From Paraburkholderia xenovorans LB400 (GTDB lineage Bacteria; Pseudomonadota; Gammaproteobacteria; Burkholderiales; Burkholderiaceae): 64,000 nucleotides of DNA. The stretch covers positions 2,914,001 to 2,978,000 of the forward strand of contig NC_007952.1 of NCBI RefSeq assembly GCF_000013645.1, in the 5' to 3' direction. The first letter of the stretch is position 1, and every line of letters begins with the position of its first letter. Shown here piece after piece: positions 1 through 7,946 of the stretch. The position numbers and the translations under genes were made by a program. A model generated the notes under the pieces. That model was not told the origin of the DNA and made no database searches. It saw only the letters and a list, made by a program, of their open reading frames with translations.

Positions 1-210
1 CGTCATTTCAATGGCCTGGCCATTGTGCGCGCTGATTTATTGCATGGTTTTCAAATCGGCTCAATGAACGCGTACCAGCCAGTGCGGCGGAAAACGAGCA
101 GTCCAATCATAGGGCGATGAAAATAAATGGGGTGTCAAAAAAATTAGCCCCGTGGCGCGAAAAGAACAATGAGGGGACGAAGCTTAACGTTTTCCGGTAT
201 GCGCCGCGAG
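1..210. other. No gene recognised at the left edge
   Basis: I see no convincing coding frame here. The minus-strand gene that follows ends at 211, so this is its downstream region. It holds an A-rich stretch near 138-146 which, read on the minus strand, is a T-run after a weak CCCC/GGGG dyad. That could be a poor terminator for the gene ending at 211, but the stem is too short to call. Confidence 0.4.
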
Positions 211-795
211 TCAGCGTTTTTTGAAAGTGCTATACAACGTCTTTGCAAGCGTGCTCAATTCGCCACCCTGCTCGCGAAGCGAAGCGATCTCTTCACCGCT
301 CTCCAATGTCTCTTCGACTCTGCGGGCGCGGTCTCGCGCGACGGCATCCAGGATCGCCTGCGGCAGAGCAGCCAGTTGATCGACCACCTCGAAACCGCCT
401 AAACCGGTGAGCATCGGATTGTCGGAGCCGCTGAGCATGGATCGTGCGTCGGCTTTGAACAGCACCAGCGGCTTGCCCGCGTGCCACGCAAGCGACGCCT
501 CGACAACCGTGCCTTCATCGGCAACGCGGCCGTTGAGATTGGCGACGACCGCATCACAGCGCCTGAGCAACTGGTACGTATCCAGACTGAAGATTGCTCG
601 GTCGAGGATATGCGCGGCTTCTTCGACCGAGGCGCCGAGTTTCTCGAGCTCGGGCTTGAGCTTCGCGAACTCCAGACCGTCGCGATGCGGAAGAAATGTC
701 GTCAAACTCGCAGCCTCCAATGTGGCTGCGATCGAATCCATTTCCGATCGCTCGGCGGCATTGAAGAGCGGCCCTGCGCAATACACCCGTAGCAT
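211..795 (-). CDS. Nucleoside 2-deoxyribosyltransferase family protein
   Basis: A 194-residue protein of the nucleoside 2-deoxyribosyltransferase family (PF05014), whose members cleave or exchange the N-glycosidic bond of 2'-deoxynucleosides in the cytosol. The N-terminus carries the family's YCAGPLFNAAE loop. In the middle, CDAVVANLNG followed by DEGTVVEAS supplies the acidic residues, including the glutamate expected to be the nucleophile. Length is only slightly above the usual 150-190. The ATG at 795 has an AGGGGA ribosome site about 10 bases upstream. It stands alone, with a glycine-zipper gene upstream in the same direction across about 200 bases. Whether it is a salvage enzyme or a modified-nucleotide hydrolase cannot be told from sequence. 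Confidence 0.82.
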   Translation of the reverse strand: MLRVYCAGPLFNAAERSEMDSIAATLEAASLTTFLPHRDGLEFAKLKPELEKLGASVEEAAHILDRAIFSLDTYQLLRRCDAVVANLNGRVADEGTVVEASLAWHAGKPLVLFKADARSMLSGSDNPMLTGLGGFEVVDQLAALPQAILDAVARDRARRVEETLESGEEIASLREQGGELSTLAKTLYSTFKKR

Positions 796-995
796 CGTTT
801 TGCGTCCCCTGAGGATGGCGGAATCGTGAGGTACTCCGGCAACGAGCGTGTCGGCGCCCGGTTGCCAGGAGCGTTTACGATAACGACGGGCGAAGCAAAG
901 TCAATGTGGAGCGTGTCGGTCGGGTTACTTCCCGGTGCAGTCGGAGCAAGGGCCAGCAGTTGGCCTGTGAACGCGCTCGCCCCTACGGCTGCCAT

Positions 996-1436
996 TCAGT
1001 CGTCGTGCCGATGCTTGTGATGACGCTTGCGCGGCCGGTAGCTGCGGGAATAGTCGTCCGCATACGAGTTGGAGCGCGAGAGGTTGCCGCCGAGCGCCGA
1101 ACCCGCACCGCCGCCTAATGCAGCGCCGACCAGACCGCCGCCGCGGCCGCCCATCGCATTGCCCGCCGCCGTGCCCGCACCGCCGCCGAGCGCACCGCCG
1201 ATAATCGCGCCCGTGCGCTCCCTGCGGCTCGACGTGACCGCGCCTCCCGCGCCACCGCCGACTGCGCCGCCGAGCACGGCGCCGGTGCTGCCGCCCAATG
1301 CGCCACCCACTGCCGCGCCGGCGACACCGCCAAGCGCGCCGCCAAGCGCGTTATTCATATCGCCGGCCAGCGCCGACCACGATGCCGAAGCGGTAAGCAC
1401 TGCAACGGCAACCATCCGGAGGATTCTGTTCGACAT
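996..1436 (-). CDS. Glycine-zipper surface/outer-membrane protein with His-rich tail
   Basis: A 146-residue secreted protein. Residues 1-24 form a signal peptide (MSNRILRMVAVAVL...ALAG). Residues 27-115 are almost all small amino acids, with repeated GGALGG, GGAVGG and GGAAG blocks of glycine-zipper type that form membrane-embedded helices. The last 25 residues are basic and His-rich (RKRHHKHRHDD). The frame stays open to 1610, but the ATG at 1436 has a GAAAGGAC ribosome site and starts exactly at the signal peptide, so it is preferred. Function is unknown. Glycine-zipper proteins can act in envelope integrity or as small pores, and the His tail could bind metal. The proline-rich frame on the other strand is a shadow. 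Confidence 0.75.
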   Translation of the reverse strand: MSNRILRMVAVAVLTASASWSALAGDMNNALGGALGGVAGAAVGGALGGSTGAVLGGAVGGGAGGAVTSSRRERTGAIIGGALGGGAGTAAGNAMGGRGGGLVGAALGGGAGSALGGNLSRSNSYADDYSRSYRPRKRHHKHRHDD

Positions 1437-1762
1437 AAAAGTCCTTTCATTGTTTGGGACGGCGCCGAGTATAGCCGTGCTTTTGAAAGGTTTTTGTAAC
1501 CACGTCACTTCACATCCGTAAGACGTGTAACAAAATAATCCGGGGGTTTGAGGAGGGGGGTATTTCGCTGGTGGAATGCGACGCCTTATGGGCACGCTGG
1601 TGCGCTGCACGACCCGTGCTTTGAAAGCCGCTGGCTGATATGGGAGGAGAAGGCCGCCGGTCTTTTTCAGCCATCTTACGGATAGCTAATCATCCGGCTT
1701 TCGTGCCGATAGTACTCGCAGGCTGCCGTAGATCGTCAGCCCGCCAACCACCTGTTCGAATC
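1437..1762. other. Intergenic, no gene seen
   Basis: This lies between the start of the glycine-zipper gene and the stop of the phosphatase gene, both on the minus strand. It should hold the promoter of the former and the 3' end of the latter. I found no clear terminator hairpin, RNA gene or conserved short frame. Confidence 0.5.
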
Positions 1763-3454
1763 TTATCTGTGCCGCGTCTTCTTCAGCTCGATGGTTTCGA
1801 ACAGTTCGTAGTTCTGCGTCGGTGTTTGATCCGCGCCGGGCGCGTGATAGTAGTTCATCGTAATCGTGGTCTCGCCGCCCGGATGCCCCGGATCATGATC
1901 GAACACGGCAATGCCATAACCGGTGCCGGTATCGCGTTGCGCCGACCAGATCGCGTCTTCCACGGCGTCCGCGCCCGCGCGTACGAACGTGCCTGCCGTC
2001 GTACCGGCCACCGGGCGGTTGGGCCGCGTGAAAATACGCGCTTGCGGCAACCCCGTGCCGGCATCCACGCCATAGACGTCCAGCGGCGCGCTCGTGCCGC
2101 CGCCGCCGAGAATCAGGTGAATCGTGCCGCGGCTCGTATCGAACGTGGACGCGCCGGAAGACATCGCCGACATCACGGGTTTCGGCTGCAACGTGTCCAC
2201 CGGACGACCCGTCGCAATGTCGGTGCCCTTGTTGTGATTGCAGCCACGCACGGGGTAACTGCGCTCATAGTCGTGATCGTGACCGCACAGCACGAGGTCC
2301 ACGCCGTAGCGGTCGAAGAGCGGCAACCAGGCTTCGCGAATTCCTTTGTCGGAGCCGTTGCCGGTCTTCGATGAACTGAGCGCGTCCTGATGCATCTGAA
2401 CCACGATCCAGTCGACCTCGTCGTCTTCGGCCGCGCGGCGCAACGTCTTCTCGAGCCAACGCGTCTGCTCGCCGGCGCTATATCCGCGCACATAGAGCGA
2501 GGTGCCGGGCTGAATGGGCGGATTGCCCGTGCTGGCAACCGGCACCAGCGCATCCGGGCCGGCGACGAAGGCGGCCGCATCCTGATAGACCACGTCGTCC
2601 GCATCGAGCGAAACGAAAAGCACGGAGCTCACGCGAAAGCTGTACCAGCGGCCCTGAAAGCGCGTGTGATTATCCGGCAGCGTATAGCGCGCGAGATATG
2701 AAGCGAGCCCTTGCTCGCCGTTATTGAACTCGAGTTCATGGTTGCCCGGACACGGCATCCACGGCCGGTTCGACGCCGACGTCTGGCAGTTGTTGCCGAA
2801 GTCGCGCCATACGTCCGGCTGATGCGCCGGATTCAGATTGGCGTAGCACAGGTCGCCATTGAGCAGGTGGAACAGCGGCTGAAAGCGCTCGACCGCCTGC
2901 ACAGCGAAGCGGCTTTGCGGCGACGACAGCACCCAGCCTGTGTTAGGCGTCGCGAGATCGCCATAGCTCGTAAAGCGAAACGGCGCACGCCCGCGCGGCG
3001 CCGTGCGGAAGCTCGCCGTAAAAGGCTGAGCCGCATTGCTGTCGTTCTCCGCACTCACCTGGTATTCGTAGCTCGTATCGGGCTTCAGATCACGCAGACG
3101 CGCGTGATAGGCGAACACGACTTCGCCGTTGAGGCCGTCCGTGTAGGTGGACTGAACACCGTGCACCGTATGTTTCGCCGCACCCGCCCCGCCGAAGCGG
3201 ACCTGCGGGTTCAGCGCGGGCGCAAGCGACGCCCACGACACCGTGACCTCGCTGGCCGGATCGCTGCCCCATGTCAGGTGGATCTGTTCCGGTGTGCCGT
3301 CGGGTGCGCTGTTGGCCGCACGCGCCGCCGATGAGAGCGTGCCCGCTGCGGTAGCGAGACTGGACGCGCCGGCCAGCTTCAGAAACCCACGACGCGAGAC
3401 GATGGAAGCACCCTGATCGGCCGGTGAAGCCTTAGCGATTTTTCTGTTCGACAT
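1763..3454 (-). CDS. Tat-exported purple acid phosphatase-like metallophosphoesterase
   Basis: About 563 residues. An N-terminal twin-arginine signal (SRRGFLKLAGASS, then an alanine-rich stretch ending AARA) predicts folded export to the periplasm. Next come a fibronectin-like purple acid phosphatase N-domain (about residues 55-150) and a calcineurin-type catalytic domain. Metal-binding blocks appear in order: YGDLATP, LLNGDLCYAN, PGNHELEF, VQMHQDALS and GHDHDYERSYP. These are the full set for a dinuclear metal phosphohydrolase, so activity on phosphate monoesters or diesters is expected, perhaps for phosphate scavenging. I use the ATG at 3454 because the Tat motif then lies about 20 residues in. 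The ATG at 3484 is possible. It stands alone, and no Pho box is obvious. Confidence 0.86.
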   Translation of the reverse strand: MSNRKIAKASPADQGASIVSRRGFLKLAGASSLATAAGTLSSAARAANSAPDGTPEQIHLTWGSDPASEVTVSWASLAPALNPQVRFGGAGAAKHTVHGVQSTYTDGLNGEVVFAYHARLRDLKPDTSYEYQVSAENDSNAAQPFTASFRTAPRGRAPFRFTSYGDLATPNTGWVLSSPQSRFAVQAVERFQPLFHLLNGDLCYANLNPAHQPDVWRDFGNNCQTSASNRPWMPCPGNHELEFNNGEQGLASYLARYTLPDNHTRFQGRWYSFRVSSVLFVSLDADDVVYQDAAAFVAGPDALVPVASTGNPPIQPGTSLYVRGYSAGEQTRWLEKTLRRAAEDDEVDWIVVQMHQDALSSSKTGNGSDKGIREAWLPLFDRYGVDLVLCGHDHDYERSYPVRGCNHNKGTDIATGRPVDTLQPKPVMSAMSSGASTFDTSRGTIHLILGGGGTSAPLDVYGVDAGTGLPQARIFTRPNRPVAGTTAGTFVRAGADAVEDAIWSAQRDTGTGYGIAVFDHDPGHPGGETTITMNYYHAPGADQTPTQNYELFETIELKKTRHR

Positions 3455-3864
3455 GTCTGGTGTTTTTTGTGCGGAAGTGGAAGGACGCGGGCTCATGAGC
3501 CTGGCGACGAGCCATCCTAGTCGACAGGCTATGACACTCGGATGAAAGCACCGAAAGCGGACAATCTCACGCACCCATTCCGCATTGAAACATTGAAAAT
3601 CGAACGGCTAACAGCTTGGCAGACCGATATATACCGCGACTGGAAGACGGACGGCCCGTTCCAAAAAACATTCGCGCAGAAGTCGGGTTTTTAGTGTTTC
3701 AGTGCGACGCCTGAATAAACGCCGTGATCGGAAATAGTTTTCCAATGGCATGCGCCGCAACCTTCTCACGCGGCCAGATAATTGATTTTGCAGACATGCG
3801 CGAACGTTAGCTCAACGGCGCAAACTGGAATTCGGCGGCGACCGGCAAAGCGTGCCAAAGAGAA
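3455..3864. other. Intergenic, no gene seen
   Basis: This is the upstream region of the phosphatase gene and the 3' flank of the small gene at 3914. Short frames here have no ribosome sites or recognisable composition. A terminator-like hairpin begins at 3865. Confidence 0.45.
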
Positions 3865-3900
3865 GCCGGCGCATGCATCCATTGCGGATCATGCGCCGGC
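3865..3900 (-). terminator. Rho-independent terminator of the small gene at 3914
   Basis: A perfect 11-bp inverted repeat, GCCGGCGCATG (3865-3875) with CATGCGCCGGC (3890-3900), encloses a 14-base loop. Read on the minus strand it lies just past the stop at 3914 and is followed by the T-rich run TTCTCTTTGG. The position fits transcription termination of the 74-residue gene. Confidence 0.6.
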
Positions 3901-3913
3901 AACAAACGTGCGC

Positions 3914-4138
3914 TCAGGTCTGCGGATTCGTGTCGTCGGTGGGCTGGGTATCGTCGGCAACGTCCTGCTTATCGTCGTCCTTCTTTTCCAACATTGATTC
4001 CAGCTTACCGGCACCTTCAAAACCGGCAACGGCGGCGATGCCTTTTGTAAGCAAACCCGCTTCGGGATCCACTTTTTCTGCCGCTTCAACGGCGGCGATC
4101 GCCCCCGCAATCTTTCCTGCTTCGTCCAAGAGTCCCAT
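3914..4138 (-). CDS. Small acidic protein of unknown function
   Basis: A 74-residue protein beginning MGLLDEAGKIAGAIAAVEAAEKVD. An amphipathic, alanine-rich first half suggests helices. The second half ends in a charged, disordered tail (KKDDDKQDVADDTQPTDDTNPQT). There is no signal peptide. The ATG at 4138 has a strong ribosome site (GAGGAGAG) at good spacing, and a terminator hairpin follows the stop, so I regard it as a real gene. I do not recognise a family. Confidence 0.6.
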   Translation of the reverse strand: MGLLDEAGKIAGAIAAVEAAEKVDPEAGLLTKGIAAVAGFEGAGKLESMLEKKDDDKQDVADDTQPTDDTNPQT

Positions 4139-4275
4139 CTCGCTCTCCTCGAGAAAAAGTGAGCTTCTATCCTCTCATGAACTTGACGCCCTGTCGTCAA
4201 ATGTAAAATGGACAATGACGTTTAGCCGACGCCGCGCGGAGACGCCGCAAACCTTCAAGTCCGGCAGGCGTGATG

Positions 4276-4695
4276 CTAGCGCCCCGGCGGCTGCGGATTA
4301 TTCGCCGGGTTGGTATCGAATCTGGAAACGCGCTGTATTCCATCTTCGCTGACCAGTTCCAATAGTTCGTTCTCCATCGTATCCGTAACATCCTTGCCGT
4401 AAACTTCGCTGCCGTTCACGTAGACAGTAAACGACCGTAAGTACCTGGCTTTCTTCTCCGGGTTCCCGATTGTCTCGCGGGTCCATTGATAAAGCGGATA
4501 GTTCTCCGTGCCCTGCCGTTGCGCTTCGCTCACATAGTCGGCGAAGGCGTCGAACTGGCATTTCAATGTCGCGTCGTGTCGGCGCAGCACCTCGCGAAGC
4601 GCGCCATGCGACGCGCACGCCGGGTCAGCGCGTAAAACGTCGGCCAGTTCCGGCGAGACGGTAATCCGCAGCTGGAATTGCAAGGTCGGTTCCAT
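4276..4695 (-). CDS. Conserved hypothetical protein, about 139 residues
   Basis: I recognise no domain. The protein begins MEPTLQFQLRITVSPELADVL and contains a 'TVYVNGSEVYGKDVTDTMENELLELV' type segment that looks like a small alpha/beta fold. It ends in a Pro/Asn-rich tail (NPANNPQPPGR). Of the two candidate ATGs, the one at 4695 is favoured because GGAGG lies five bases before it. The ATG at 4707 has no such site. No signal peptide or membrane segment is seen. It lies about 140 bases downstream of the GGDEF/EAL gene's 3' neighbour region on the same strand and may be transcribed separately. Confidence 0.6.
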   Translation of the reverse strand: MEPTLQFQLRITVSPELADVLRADPACASHGALREVLRRHDATLKCQFDAFADYVSEAQRQGTENYPLYQWTRETIGNPEKKARYLRSFTVYVNGSEVYGKDVTDTMENELLELVSEDGIQRVSRFDTNPANNPQPPGR

Positions 4696-4725
4696 ATCGG
4701 CCTCCATGCCGGAATTGATGAGCGC

Positions 4726-6657
4726 TCATTCCTTCGCGGAATGTGTGGCAGTGTTTTCTTCGATCTGCGCGATCTCATGCCCTTGCACCGGCCTGCCAAG
4801 CAGAAAACCCTGAGCATGCGTGCATCCGCATACGCGCACGAAGTCCAGTTGCTCCTGCGTTTCGATGCCTTCCGCCGTAGTCGGCAAGCCGATTTCTCGC
4901 GCCAATGCCACGATCCCGCGTACCACCGCGGCGGATTCCCGACGATGCACGGACTCCTTGACGAATGAGCTGTCTATCTTGAGCTCGTCGAATGAGAAAC
5001 GCACGAGGGTCGACATGGTCGAAAAGCCTGTGCCGAAATCGTCGAGTGCGAGGCCGATGCCCAACGCTCGCAGCCGCGCGACGTTGCGCCGGGTCACGAC
5101 GTCGTCATTCAACAATACGGTTTCCGTGACCTCGATATTCAGACGCTGCGGCGGCAGTCTGGTCTTGCGAAGAATCCCCGCGACAGTCGAAGCAAACGAC
5201 TCCTCCCTCAATTGCACCGGCGACACGTTGACGGCGACGGTGACCTTGTCGCGCCAGGTCACCGCTTCCTTGCACGACTGCAGCAAAGCCCACTGTCCCA
5301 ACGCCAGAATAAGGCCTGTGCGTTCGGCAGTAGGAATGAATGAGGAGGGCGGGAGTTCGCCGCGGGTCGGGTGGGTCCAGCGTATCAGCGCCTCGCGGCC
5401 GCACACCGCGCCGCTGCTGAGATCGACAATGGGCTGATACTCCATGCGCAAGCCGCTGAACGAATGCAGCGCGCCTTCCAGATCGCTGCGCAGCAGGCTC
5501 AGGCTTTCATCCGACGCGTGCCTGGTGCCATCGAAAATGGCAAACGCGCTCTTGCCGCTGCGTTTCACGGCATATAAAGCGCGATCGGCGCAAATCAGCA
5601 ACTGCGGACCGGTTCTCGCGTGGTCGGGATAGAGCGAGACGCCTACGCTCGCGCCGATATGCACCAGCGCCTCGCGCAGCGCGAACGGGCGCGCCAGTGT
5701 TTTCACGATGCGATCCGCGAGAATCCGGACGTCGCGCGCCTGCCCCGCGCCATCGCAAAGCGCCACGAACTCGTCGCCGGCGAGGCGCCCGACGAGATCG
5801 CCGCTCGGCAATACTTCGCGCAATCGGATAGCCGCTTCCTGAAGAATCTGATCGCCGGCCGCGTGGCCGAGACTGTCGTTGATGGCCTTGAATCCGTCCA
5901 GATCGATCAGTAAAACAGCAAACGACTGGTCTCTGCTGACCGCGCCCATCTCGGTGCGCTCCAGCAGCAGCTCGCTGAGACGCGCGCGGTTAGGCAAGCC
6001 CGTGAGGCTGTCGTGATGAGCGAGACGATGGCTGCTTTCCCGTGCCAGAAGCAACGCCACCGTGTCGCGATTGCTGCGCAGCGCAACCGTAAAAAAGCCG
6101 GCGGCGCAGAAAGGAGCCTGAAACAGCAGCACCAGTTTGCCTGAACCGGGAGAGAGCGCCGCGCCGAGCGCCAATGGCAAAAGAATAAAGGTGATCTGCA
6201 GCATGACGAGCCGGGGCGTACCCGCATTCCGTCCGGCCAATCCGCCGATAACGCCCACTGCGCACACGTTGCCGAGCAGGAATAGCGTTTGATCTCCACT
6301 GACATTGCAGAGCAGCGCGCCGAAACCGAACAGCGCGCTCCAGAGCAGGCTCGCAAACAGAAATGCCGAGGTGGGGGTCGGCTCGCTGCTGGCACTGCGC
6401 GAGCAGCACAACCAGATCAACGCGAGCCGGGCGATCAGCAACGCGACGACTGCGCTGCCCCAAACGGCGTAAAGGGGGCGTGGATGAAGGTAGTAAGCAG
6501 TTGCGCAGACGCTGATTTCACAGACCGACGCAAACACGATCGACGAGGTTCGCGTGAACAGGTTGGCCAGCAATATCTGCCGATTGTCCGCGCTCAGACT
6601 CTGGGAGGAAGAGACGACCCACCTGAAAAATGGAGACCCTGGTTCGCTGAAAGCCAT
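4726..6657 (-). CDS. Membrane-anchored GGDEF/EAL cyclic-di-GMP protein
   Basis: 643 residues. The N-terminal 190 residues hold several hydrophobic segments (membrane anchor and sensor). A GGDEF domain follows (about 215-375) with the degenerate signature RLAGDEFVAL (AGDEF for GGDEF) and no RxxD inhibitory site in front (PSGD there). A C-terminal EAL domain (about 395-635) keeps every catalytic residue I can check: EALIRW, NVSP, EVTE, LDDFGTG, LKID, TAEGIET and the Gln of AQGFLLG. It should therefore degrade cyclic di-GMP. Cyclase activity is uncertain, since some AGDEF proteins are active. There is no partner gene. The ATG at 6657 has an AGG-containing site upstream. Confidence 0.88.
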   Translation of the reverse strand: MAFSEPGSPFFRWVVSSSQSLSADNRQILLANLFTRTSSIVFASVCEISVCATAYYLHPRPLYAVWGSAVVALLIARLALIWLCCSRSASSEPTPTSAFLFASLLWSALFGFGALLCNVSGDQTLFLLGNVCAVGVIGGLAGRNAGTPRLVMLQITFILLPLALGAALSPGSGKLVLLFQAPFCAAGFFTVALRSNRDTVALLLARESSHRLAHHDSLTGLPNRARLSELLLERTEMGAVSRDQSFAVLLIDLDGFKAINDSLGHAAGDQILQEAAIRLREVLPSGDLVGRLAGDEFVALCDGAGQARDVRILADRIVKTLARPFALREALVHIGASVGVSLYPDHARTGPQLLICADRALYAVKRSGKSAFAIFDGTRHASDESLSLLRSDLEGALHSFSGLRMEYQPIVDLSSGAVCGREALIRWTHPTRGELPPSSFIPTAERTGLILALGQWALLQSCKEAVTWRDKVTVAVNVSPVQLREESFASTVAGILRKTRLPPQRLNIEVTETVLLNDDVVTRRNVARLRALGIGLALDDFGTGFSTMSTLVRFSFDELKIDSSFVKESVHRRESAAVVRGIVALAREIGLPTTAEGIETQEQLDFVRVCGCTHAQGFLLGRPVQGHEIAQIEENTATHSAKE

Positions 6658-6909
6658 GACCTGCGCATTTTTAGTGGTTGATGGATCAGAAACGGCGTGT
6701 TTGCAGGTATTGCGAAAAACGTAAAGTAGCAGGTTTATTCGACTGAGGAAATGGCCGGGTCATCGAGAGGAAGAAAAAATTACGGATCGGCGCGATTCGT
6801 GGCTTGGCGGGCTCATCGTGCAACACGCGGCTTGCGCTTTGCCGCCCCCGCGTGATCACGGTATGCATCGGCATGTTTGCGAATCATGTCGATGAGCGCC
6901 TGCAATCCG

Positions 6910-7183
6910 GTTCGATCAAGCCGTGTCTCTCGCCATTCAGGCCGGGTTGATGAACAGCGGGCAGGCTGTATCGCGGGCACTCGCATTCTGGTGCCGCGGC
7001 ATCGCTCGCGGACTTCGAAACGCGCGTGCAGGAAGAGGTCGCACATATTCAGGCCGGCGATCCACGCGATCCGAAAACCACCGTCGGCCCAACGGTCAGC
7101 CACAAACAGCGGGAGGGCGTGAATACGGCACGTCCGGGCTCGAAGCGTTTCTCGAACCCAAGTCGGTGCTTGGCGTTTTCTGA
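6910..7183 (+). pseudogene. Aldehyde dehydrogenase remnant, frameshifted and internally deleted
   Basis: Pieces of an NAD(P)-dependent aldehyde dehydrogenase appear in order but in different frames. FDQAVSLAIQAGLMNSGQA (6911-6967) is the stretch leading to the catalytic cysteine. GCIAGTRILVPRHR (from 6964) continues in a second frame and includes that cysteine. DFETRVQEEVAHIQAGDPRD and KTTVGPTVSHKQ (from 7011) are in a third. The end, GTSGLEAFLEPKSVLGVF with a stop at 7183, is the typical C-terminus, reached after losing roughly 100-150 family residues. The N-terminal NAD-binding half is missing because upstream codons contain stops. A dead gene is the simplest reading. No transposon end is visible. 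Confidence 0.75.
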
Positions 7184-7369
7184 CCATTTGCGCCAGGCTG
7201 ATCGCCTTGAGGTGGCGGACAAACTCCGTCGTGTCCGAGCTCCCAAAGCCCGACGGTATCGTGCAAGACCTTCTGGATGAGTCGAGTATCGATGTACGAT
7301 GCCGTATAGTGGATGCACCGCTGATCTCCAGCGGCCTGCCCGTACATTGGCGCGATGGGGGACCACAAG

Positions 7370-7708
7370 ATGACAGCCGCAAATACATCGATGAACGGGT
7401 CTCACGAACCCGTGCCGGAGTCGCTGCAGACCTTGGTCGAATATCTCGAACTCTCGCTCGACAAGGCGGCAAGCGTGGTAATGACGCGCCATACGGCCGA
7501 CGCCTGCACCGTCTACCTGGGCGATCCGGCCGGCCTGCTCGAAGAAATGAAGAAGCTCGGCACTATTGCCATTCCGCTCGCCAATGACATGCTGGAACTG
7601 ACCCGCTCGGGCGTCAACGAGATGGAGATTGGCGGCCAGGCCTACCGCTTCGTTCGCACTTTCACGCAGGTCGAGAACGCCGCGGCAGTCGTTTTCTCCG
7701 CGGCCTAG
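7370..7708 (+). CDS. Conserved hypothetical protein, 112 residues
   Basis: I do not recognise a family. The protein is soluble, with no signal peptide. A helical N-terminal half (ESLQTLVEYLELSLDKAASVV) is followed by a mixed region ending IGGQAYRFVRTFTQVENAAAVVFSAA. The frame opens at 7355, but the ATG at 7370 has a GGGGGA ribosome site seven bases before it and is preferred. It ends about 40 bases before the promoter of the trpS leader and is probably a separate unit. Confidence 0.55.
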   Translation: MTAANTSMNGSHEPVPESLQTLVEYLELSLDKAASVVMTRHTADACTVYLGDPAGLLEEMKKLGTIAIPLANDMLELTRSGVNEMEIGGQAYRFVRTFTQVENAAAVVFSAA

Positions 7709-7751
7709 GAGTGGCGCGACACGCCGGCCAACAACGCAATCCGGGGCGCCG

Positions 7752-7782
7752 TTGACGGCACGGCGAGCCGCCGCGTTATACT
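7752..7782 (+). promoter_or_regulatory. Sigma-70 promoter of the trpS leader
   Basis: TTGACG (7752-7757) and TATACT (7777-7782) resemble -35 and -10 boxes, with a slightly long 19-base spacer. The -10 ends only six bases before the ATG of the leader peptide at 7789. Transcription would therefore start at or next to that A, giving a leaderless message. No Shine-Dalgarno sequence precedes the leader ATG, which agrees with this. Confidence 0.6.
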
Positions 7783-7788
7783 CTCTGC

Positions 7789-7833
7789 ATGAATACGAAG
7801 CCGATCACGCTGAATTGTTGGTGGCGCGCCTGA
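7789..7833 (+). CDS. Tryptophan leader peptide (trpL-like) upstream of trpS
   Basis: A 14-codon frame, MNTKPITLNCWWRA and stop, with two adjacent Trp codons (7819-7824) near its end. Tandem codons for the regulated amino acid, a short frame close behind a promoter and a following terminator hairpin are the hallmarks of ribosome-mediated attenuation. The downstream gene encodes tryptophanyl-tRNA synthetase, which matches the amino acid sensed. The peptide would be leaderless (see the promoter). Leaderless trpL peptides are known from Sinorhizobium trpE. It is far too short for routine gene callers. Confidence 0.75.
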   Translation: MNTKPITLNCWWRA

Positions 7834-7899
7834 CCCAGGCGGCCCGTTTCCACTCGACCATCGAAACGTGATGCCGCCAGTCCTGGCGGCATTTTCATT
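7827..7899 (+). promoter_or_regulatory. Tryptophan transcription attenuator of trpS
   Basis: Three mutually exclusive pairings can be drawn. Hairpin 1:2 is CGCCTG (7827-7832) with CAGGCG (7836-7841), immediately after the Trp codons. Antiterminator 2:3 is GGCGGC (7838-7843) with GCCGCC (7873-7878). Terminator 3:4 is TGCCGCCAG (7872-7880) with CTGGCGGCA (7883-7891), followed by TTTTCATTT. A ribosome stalled at 7819-7824 would block segment 1 and leave segment 2 free for the antiterminator. A ribosome reaching the stop at 7831 would cover segment 2 and let the terminator form. trpS should thus be switched on by scarcity of charged tRNA-Trp. Confidence 0.7.
7872..7899 (+). terminator. Attenuator terminator before trpS
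   Basis: A GC-rich hairpin with nine-base arms, TGCCGCCAG and CTGGCGGCA, around a two-base centre (so the real loop opens to about six bases), then TTTTCATTT. It lies 55 bases before the trpS start, in the untranslated leader and not after a gene, as expected for an attenuator. Confidence 0.75.
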
Positions 7900-7946
7900 T
7901 CTGCGCGCTGACGGCTGGTGGTATCGACAAACGCAGAACCCAGACC

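Noticed and set aside
1069..1521. Proline-rich plus-strand frame
   Set aside because: Complement of the Gly/Ala-rich glycine-zipper gene. The Pro runs are GGC/GCC read backwards.
1741..1770. GTTCGAATC resembling a tRNA T-loop
   Set aside because: No matching acceptor, D or anticodon stems around it, and it abuts the phosphatase gene.
3710..3723. CTGAATAAACGCCG repeated at 31902-31915
   Set aside because: Only two copies 28 kb apart with no shared flanks or hairpin. Probably chance.
7049..7492. Minus-strand frame across the aldehyde dehydrogenase remnant
   Set aside because: The plus strand carries the real, broken protein homology. The minus frame has no motif.
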